The position numbers and the translations under genes are program-made. Source: RGIG7213 sp045540335 (GTDB lineage: Bacteria > Bacillota > Clostridia > Oscillospirales > CAG-272). Taken from it: a DNA stretch of 64,000 bases. The notes beneath the pieces were generated by a model, which did not search any database, was not told the DNA's origin, and saw nothing but the letters and a program-made list of their open reading frames with translations. Below, piece after piece: positions 59,821 through 64,000 of the stretch. The stretch lies in assembly GCA_045540335.1 (NCBI GenBank), contig JAZQHC010000016.1:18676-82675 (forward strand), in the 5' to 3' direction. Position 1 is the first letter of the stretch. Each line of letters opens with the position of its first letter.

Positions 59821-62454
59821 ATGGCAAACAAAAAGTATGTTTATCTCTTCACCGAAGGCAACGCTTCGATGAGAGAATTGCTCGGCGGTAAAGGCGCAAA
59901 CCTTGCCGAAATGACAAAAATCGGTCTTCCTGTTCCTCAGGGCTTTACCGTTACTACAGAGGCTTGCACTCAGTACTACGAAGACGGTAAGAAGATCAAC
60001 GATGATATCCGTGCAGAAATCATGGAATACATCGACAAAATGGAAGGTATCACCGGCAAGAAATTTGGTGACAAAGAAAATCCCCTTCTCGTATCCGTTC
60101 GTTCCGGCGCGAGAGCATCTATGCCCGGTATGATGGACACGATCCTCAACCTCGGTCTTAACGAAGAGGTTGTTGAAGTTATGGCTGCTAAATCCGGTAA
60201 CGCTCGTTGGGCTTACGACTGCTATAGAAGATTTATTCAGATGTATTCCGACGTTGTTATGGAAGTTGGTAAGAAATACTTTGAAGAGCTTATCGACAAA
60301 ATGAAAGAAGAAAAGGGCGTTAAACAAGATATCGAGCTTGATGCAAACGACCTTAAAGAGCTTGCAAACCAATTCAAAGCAGAATACAAATCCAAGATTG
60401 GACAAGATTTCCCCTCCGATCCTAAAGAACAGCTTATGGGTGCTGTTGAAGCCGTATTCCGTTCATGGGATAACCCCCGTGCAAACGTTTACAGACGTGA
60501 CAACGATATTCCTTATTCTTGGGGTACAGCAGTTAACGTACAAATGATGGCATTCGGTAACATGGGCGACAACTGCGGTACAGGCGTTGCCTTCACACGC
60601 GACCCTGCTACAGGCGACAAGGGCCTTATGGGTGAATTCCTTGTAAACGCACAGGGCGAAGACGTTGTTGCAGGTGTTCGTACACCTATGCCCATCGCTG
60701 AAATGGCAGAAAAATTCCCTGAAGCATTCGAACACTTCAACAAGGTATGTGCAATTCTCGAAGATCACTACAGAGATATGCAGGATATGGAATTTACCAT
60801 TGAAGAAGGCAAGCTTTATATGCTTCAAACACGTAACGGTAAGAGAACTGCTAAAGCTGCTCTCAAGATCGCGTGCGATCTCGTTGCTGAAGGCATGATC
60901 GACAAGAAGCAAGCAGTTGCTATGATCGATCCCAGAAACCTTGATACACTCCTCCACCCCCAATTTGATGCTAAAGCTCTTAAAGCTGCAACACCTATGG
61001 GCAAGGGTCTCGGCGCTTCCCCCGGTGCTGCTTGCGGTAAGATCGTATTTACAGCAGAAGATGCTGAAGTATGGAACGCAAGAGGCGAAAAGGTTGTTCT
61101 TGTTCGTCTTGAAACATCCCCTGAAGATATCACGGGTATGAAAGCATCCCAAGGTATCCTTACAGTTCGCGGCGGTATGACGAGCCACGCAGCCGTTGTT
61201 GCCCGCGGTATGGGTACATGCTGCGTTTCCGGTTGCGGCGATATCGTTATGGATGAAGCAAACAAGAAATTCACACTCGCAGGCAAAACATTCAACGAAG
61301 GCGACTTCATTTCTATAGACGGTTCTACAGGTAACATCTACGACGGCGTTATCCCCACGGTTGATGCTGCTATCGTAGGCGAATTCGAAACCATTATGAA
61401 CTGGGCAGACGAATTCAGAACACTTAAGGTTCGTACAAACGCAGATACACCCGCAGACGCAAAGAAAGCGGTTGAACTCGGCGCTGAAGGTATCGGTCTT
61501 TGCCGTACAGAGCACATGTTCTTCGAAGCAGACAGAATTGCAGCATTCCGCGAAATGATCTGCTCTGACACAGTTGAAGAACGCGAAGCAGCACTTGATA
61601 AGATCCTTCCTTTCCAACAGGGCGACTTTGAAAAGCTTTATACAGCACTTGCAGGTAACCCCGTTACTATTCGTTTCCTCGATCCCCCGTTGCACGAATT
61701 CGTTCCCACAGAAGAAGCTGATATCGCTGCACTCGCTGCATCACAGGGCAAAACTATTGAACAGATCAAGGCTATCATCTCCTCCTTGCACGAATTCAAC
61801 CCCATGATGGGTCACCGTGGCTGCCGTCTTGCAGTAACATATCCTGAAATTGCAAAAATGCAAACAAAGGCTGTTATCCGCGCGGCTATCACAGTTAAGA
61901 AAGCAAACCCCACATGGAACATCAAACCCGAAATCATGATTCCTCTTACGGGCGAACTTAAAGAACTTAAATTCGTTAAAGATATCGTAGTTGCTACGGC
62001 AGACGAAGAAATCGCTGCAGCAGGTATCGAATTGGCTTACGAAGTAGGTACAATGATCGAAATTCCCAGAGCTTGCCTTACATCTGACGAAATCGCAAAA
62101 GAAGCTGACTTCTTCTGCTTCGGTACAAACGACTTGACACAGATGACGTTCGGCTTCAGCCGTGACGACGCAGGTAAGTTCCTTAACGCTTACTACGACA
62201 AGAAGATCTACGAAAACGATCCCTTCGCTAAGCTCGACCAGAACGGCGTTGGTAAACTTATGGAAATGTCCATCAAGTTGGGCAAGGGCGTAAACAGCGC
62301 TATCCACTGCGGTATCTGCGGCGAACACGGCGGTGACCCCGTTTCCGTTGAATTCTGCCACAAGATCGGCTTGGACTATGTATCCTGCTCTCCCTTCCGC
62401 GTGCCGATAGCTCGCCTCGCTGCTGCTCAGGCTGCTATTAAAGAAAGTAGGTAA
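59821..62454 (+). CDS. ppdK: Pyruvate, phosphate dikinase
   Basis: An 877-residue protein of full length: an N-terminal ATP-binding domain (GGKGANLAEMTKIGLPVPQGF), a central phosphohistidine domain with GGMTSHAAVVARGMG (catalytic His about 455), and a C-terminal PEP/pyruvate TIM barrel with GICGEHGGDP. It converts pyruvate, ATP and Pi to PEP, AMP and PPi, running glycolysis in the pyrophosphate-saving direction in Clostridia. Codon choice (CTC, ATC, GCT, GTT) is distinctly biased relative to the neighbours, indicating very high expression. A perfect GGAGG precedes the ATG. Confidence 0.98.
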   Translation: MANKKYVYLFTEGNASMRELLGGKGANLAEMTKIGLPVPQGFTVTTEACTQYYEDGKKINDDIRAEIMEYIDKMEGITGKKFGDKENPLLVSVRSGARASMPGMMDTILNLGLNEEVVEVMAAKSGNARWAYDCYRRFIQMYSDVVMEVGKKYFEELIDKMKEEKGVKQDIELDANDLKELANQFKAEYKSKIGQDFPSDPKEQLMGAVEAVFRSWDNPRANVYRRDNDIPYSWGTAVNVQMMAFGNMGDNCGTGVAFTRDPATGDKGLMGEFLVNAQGEDVVAGVRTPMPIAEMAEKFPEAFEHFNKVCAILEDHYRDMQDMEFTIEEGKLYMLQTRNGKRTAKAALKIACDLVAEGMIDKKQAVAMIDPRNLDTLLHPQFDAKALKAATPMGKGLGASPGAACGKIVFTAEDAEVWNARGEKVVLVRLETSPEDITGMKASQGILTVRGGMTSHAAVVARGMGTCCVSGCGDIVMDEANKKFTLAGKTFNEGDFISIDGSTGNIYDGVIPTVDAAIVGEFETIMNWADEFRTLKVRTNADTPADAKKAVELGAEGIGLCRTEHMFFEADRIAAFREMICSDTVEEREAALDKILPFQQGDFEKLYTALAGNPVTIRFLDPPLHEFVPTEEADIAALAASQGKTIEQIKAIISSLHEFNPMMGHRGCRLAVTYPEIAKMQTKAVIRAAITVKKANPTWNIKPEIMIPLTGELKELKFVKDIVVATADEEIAAAGIELAYEVGTMIEIPRACLTSDEIAKEADFFCFGTNDLTQMTFGFSRDDAGKFLNAYYDKKIYENDPFAKLDQNGVGKLMEMSIKLGKGVNSAIHCGICGEHGGDPVSVEFCHKIGLDYVSCSPFRVPIARLAAAQAAIKESR

Positions 62455-62585
62455 TTCTGCTTTCTCCAAAATGTATGAATTTATGTTTAATAAAGAAGAT
62501 GCAAAAGCATACCTTTATGCAGAATCTACAAAACATAGAATCTTACAATGGCGGGATATAACGGTTAGTATTTATCTATAAGTGT

Positions 62586-62620
62586 ATAAGGTATGCAGAA
62601 GTGATTCTTGCATACCTTAT
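62586..62620 (+). terminator. Hairpin after ppdK
   Basis: A 12-base perfect stem (62586-62597 with 62609-62620), without an immediate T run. The preceding gap 62455-62585 has an open frame of 36 codons (62471-62581) without a ribosome site, which I do not call a gene. Confidence 0.5.
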
Positions 62621-62657
62621 GCCAAATATATTTTTATTGGAACTGGTTTAAATCACT

Positions 62658-63128
62658 ATGAAAAGAAATCCAATATTTTCTAAATTTGAAACGATTGATA
62701 AAAAAATCAGTGGATTATTCTCTTTTTCGCTTGTTATTTCAATTTTAGTATGTGTACTGATAACATATGCCGTAGAGAAACAAATGCCTGATGCATCGTC
62801 AAATGGATTTGTTGATGTAGTCAAACCATATATTATCTCTATGTTTGCTACTGTCATAACTTTTGCTATCACTACACTATCACAAAGTTTTATACAAGTG
62901 ATTTCGTTGAAAGCCAAAACACAGGAAGTTAGTTGTCGTTGGTTAATCTATACATTAGGTTATTCTCTGCTTTATACTATTTTATATTTTATTTATTTAA
63001 TGGATAGTAATTTACCAGAGACCATTTTGATTATCGTTTTCACGGTAATCTGCGTTCTACTTTCTATTCTTTCATTTGCAGAGGCTTTTTCAACAGAAAA
63101 ATCTTCAGTGGTAGGTGAAAAAAAATGA
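62658..63128 (+). CDS. Multi-pass membrane protein of the AT-rich right-hand cassette
   Basis: A 156-residue protein with a basic N-terminus and four hydrophobic segments (about 20-40, 55-82, 93-113, 117-140). No family is recognised. The base composition is clearly more AT-rich than the core genes. It overlaps the next gene by four bases (ATGA), and the third gene is also overlapped, so the three form one translational unit. Confidence 0.7.
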   Translation: MKRNPIFSKFETIDKKISGLFSFSLVISILVCVLITYAVEKQMPDASSNGFVDVVKPYIISMFATVITFAITTLSQSFIQVISLKAKTQEVSCRWLIYTLGYSLLYTILYFIYLMDSNLPETILIIVFTVICVLLSILSFAEAFSTEKSSVVGEKK

Positions 63129-63367
63129 ATACTACGATTATTTGTTTTTTATTGTCCATGCCTCTTTTGTTTATAGTTTCATTTATTATTGTCAATAACT
63201 ATAAGACTTGGACAACAAAAAAGAAAAAGAAATTTGCTTCATATAGTAGAGGAATACTTAATACAATCGCACCAAACAACAATTCAAAATCGTTGACTGA
63301 TTTTGTAAGGTTCTTGGATGAGGACAAGCCTAAGCGTTATACTTTAAAAGGTAATAAATATGAGTGA
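63125..63367 (+). CDS. Small single-helix membrane protein of the right-hand cassette
   Basis: An 80-residue protein: one N-terminal membrane helix (about 4-24), then a basic TTKKKKK stretch and a soluble, mostly helical tail. It looks like a type I-oriented adaptor between the membrane and the third protein. It is coupled to both neighbours by overlaps. No family is recognised. Confidence 0.68.
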   Translation: MNTTIICFLLSMPLLFIVSFIIVNNYKTWTTKKKKKFASYSRGILNTIAPNNNSKSLTDFVRFLDEDKPKRYTLKGNKYE

Positions 63368-63863
63368 AAACGCAAGTGCAAAAATAGATTTGAATAAAAT
63401 ACATAGTTACGATTATATTTTTCATCAAATCGTCTTACCATTAGCACAAGAAATGGCAGAAGAAGTTGACCCGGAATTTAAAAGTGAATGCGATTTTGAA
63501 ATTCTTGAAACAGAAGCAATTTACAAAAAAAGTCATGTACTTTATAAGCAAAAAAGAGAAATGATAAAAAGTTTCTTTTATGGAGATGTTTTTTTTGAAA
63601 AAGATGAATATTTAGATGATGATAGTTATCGTTTAGATTTGCATAAAATAGCCTCAATAATTTGTTCAACCTTAATAAGAAATAAAATATTTTGGTATGA
63701 TGAAAAAAAAGCAAAAAAATATTTGAACAATAACGAAAAATTATCAACAGATTGGAAAATAAAAAACATTTTAATAAACTTCCAAATCTATCTAAAAAAA
63801 CCTGCGTCCGATGATAACCTGAAACGAGTAAAACATGAAAATGAAAAAGACCAACGTGGATGA
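63360..63863 (+). CDS. Soluble helical protein of the right-hand cassette, unknown family
   Basis: A 167-residue, highly charged, mostly helical protein without membrane segments. The middle carries the pattern RLDLHKIASIICSTLIRNK, an amphipathic helix of a type seen in several uncharacterised helical proteins of mobile regions; I cannot name a domain. AT-rich like its two partners. The C-terminus (HENEKDQRG) ends where the sequence becomes GC-rich and repeat-like, so truncation is possible. Confidence 0.65.
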   Translation: MSENASAKIDLNKIHSYDYIFHQIVLPLAQEMAEEVDPEFKSECDFEILETEAIYKKSHVLYKQKREMIKSFFYGDVFFEKDEYLDDDSYRLDLHKIASIICSTLIRNKIFWYDEKKAKKYLNNNEKLSTDWKIKNILINFQIYLKKPASDDNLKRVKHENEKDQRG

Positions 63864-64000
63864 CTACTCCTATCGATGGTCAACACAACAGGCGGCGACG
63901 AAAGGAGGCGACCGAGAGAGGGGGATGTGTGGGAAAAATAAAATCAAACGTTATCCTCTTATTGGGCAAAAGAAATCAAGGCCAAGCAGAGTTTGACACG
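63864..64000. repeat. GC-rich repeat-like segment at the right window edge
   Basis: No gene is seen. AGGCGACCGAGAGAGGGGG (63906-63924) resembles the reverse complement of the 40345-40363 block (AGGCGACTGAGGGAGAGCG). The change from AT-rich to GC-rich sequence right after the third cassette gene suggests the boundary of an inserted element. Confidence 0.4.

Noticed and set aside
60463..61695. 410-codon open frame on the minus strand inside ppdK
   Set aside because: It is fully antisense to a certain gene, has no ribosome site, and its Cys/Val/Phe-rich product is a side effect of ppdK codon bias. The same applies to 59785-60405 and 61741-62469.
62471..62581. 36-codon open frame after ppdK
   Set aside because: There is no ribosome binding site, it is very short and no family is recognised. 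It may be part of the ppdK 3' region.
63920..63950. Group II intron 5' end (GTGTG-like) after the right-hand cassette
   Set aside because: Only five bases resemble the intron start, and no domain V or reverse transcriptase is visible before the window ends.

Overview
The window looks like a chromosomal segment of a spore-forming, anaerobic member of the Clostridia. The evidence is a complete spoIIIA operon (AA to AH), spoIID, soj/spo0J-type parA and parB with three parS sites, a complete six-gene Rnf complex, pyruvate phosphate dikinase, the mutS/mutL pair next to a YmcA/YlbF-family gene, and the rplU-prp-rpmA arrangement typical of Firmicutes. Two glycoside hydrolases (GH78-like and GH4) fit a gut or plant-glycan lifestyle, but this is inference. 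No tRNA, rRNA, CRISPR array or insertion sequence was recognised.

Layout. Positions 1-2347 hold two parvulin-type foldases, the first cut by the window edge. 2406-6925 is the spoIIIA operon, ending in a strong terminator. 7184-12923 is a Gld-like ABC exporter cluster (ATPase, permease, GldG-like protein, DUF4340 protein, second ATPase), followed by tgt. 14146-20409 on the minus strand reads proA, a ymcA-like gene, mutS, mutL. 20634-21393 is a small XRE regulator with a four-helix membrane partner. 21461-25457 on the minus strand is an MBL-fold hydrolase, gltX and glnS. 25633-30873 is a two-component system, two membrane-glycan glycosyltransferases and trmL; a PHP phosphatase runs convergently. 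31753-38901 holds cinA-C, a membrane protein, rlmH, a TIM-barrel isomerase, two M16 peptidase-like proteins, lgt and folD. 39092-40080 is rplU, prp, rpmA.

40104-42525 is an accessory islet: a strong promoter, a GC-rich repeat-like leader, and two AT-rich genes (a GNAT fusion and an alpha/beta hydrolase). The two genes share leader motifs, and imperfect 22-base direct repeats bracket the hydrolase. After it come a GH78-like enzyme, a probable 6S-like structured RNA, a DUF1292 gene, the rnf operon (45558-50504), parA, three perfect parS palindromes, parB, serS, a MORN-repeat membrane protein, GH4, spoIID, a ymdB-like phosphodiesterase, a decayed secreted or membrane protein gene, and a highly expressed ppdK.

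The right end (62658-63863) is a second AT-rich islet of three tightly coupled unknown genes: a membrane protein, a small membrane protein and a soluble protein. It ends next to a sequence resembling the repeat of the first islet. This cassette is the best candidate for an undescribed system. The Gld-like exporter with an orphan second ATPase is the other locus worth functional study. Several regulatory overlaps are directly visible: a terminator that contains a ribosome binding site, a promoter inside a terminator, and palindromic operators at four promoters.
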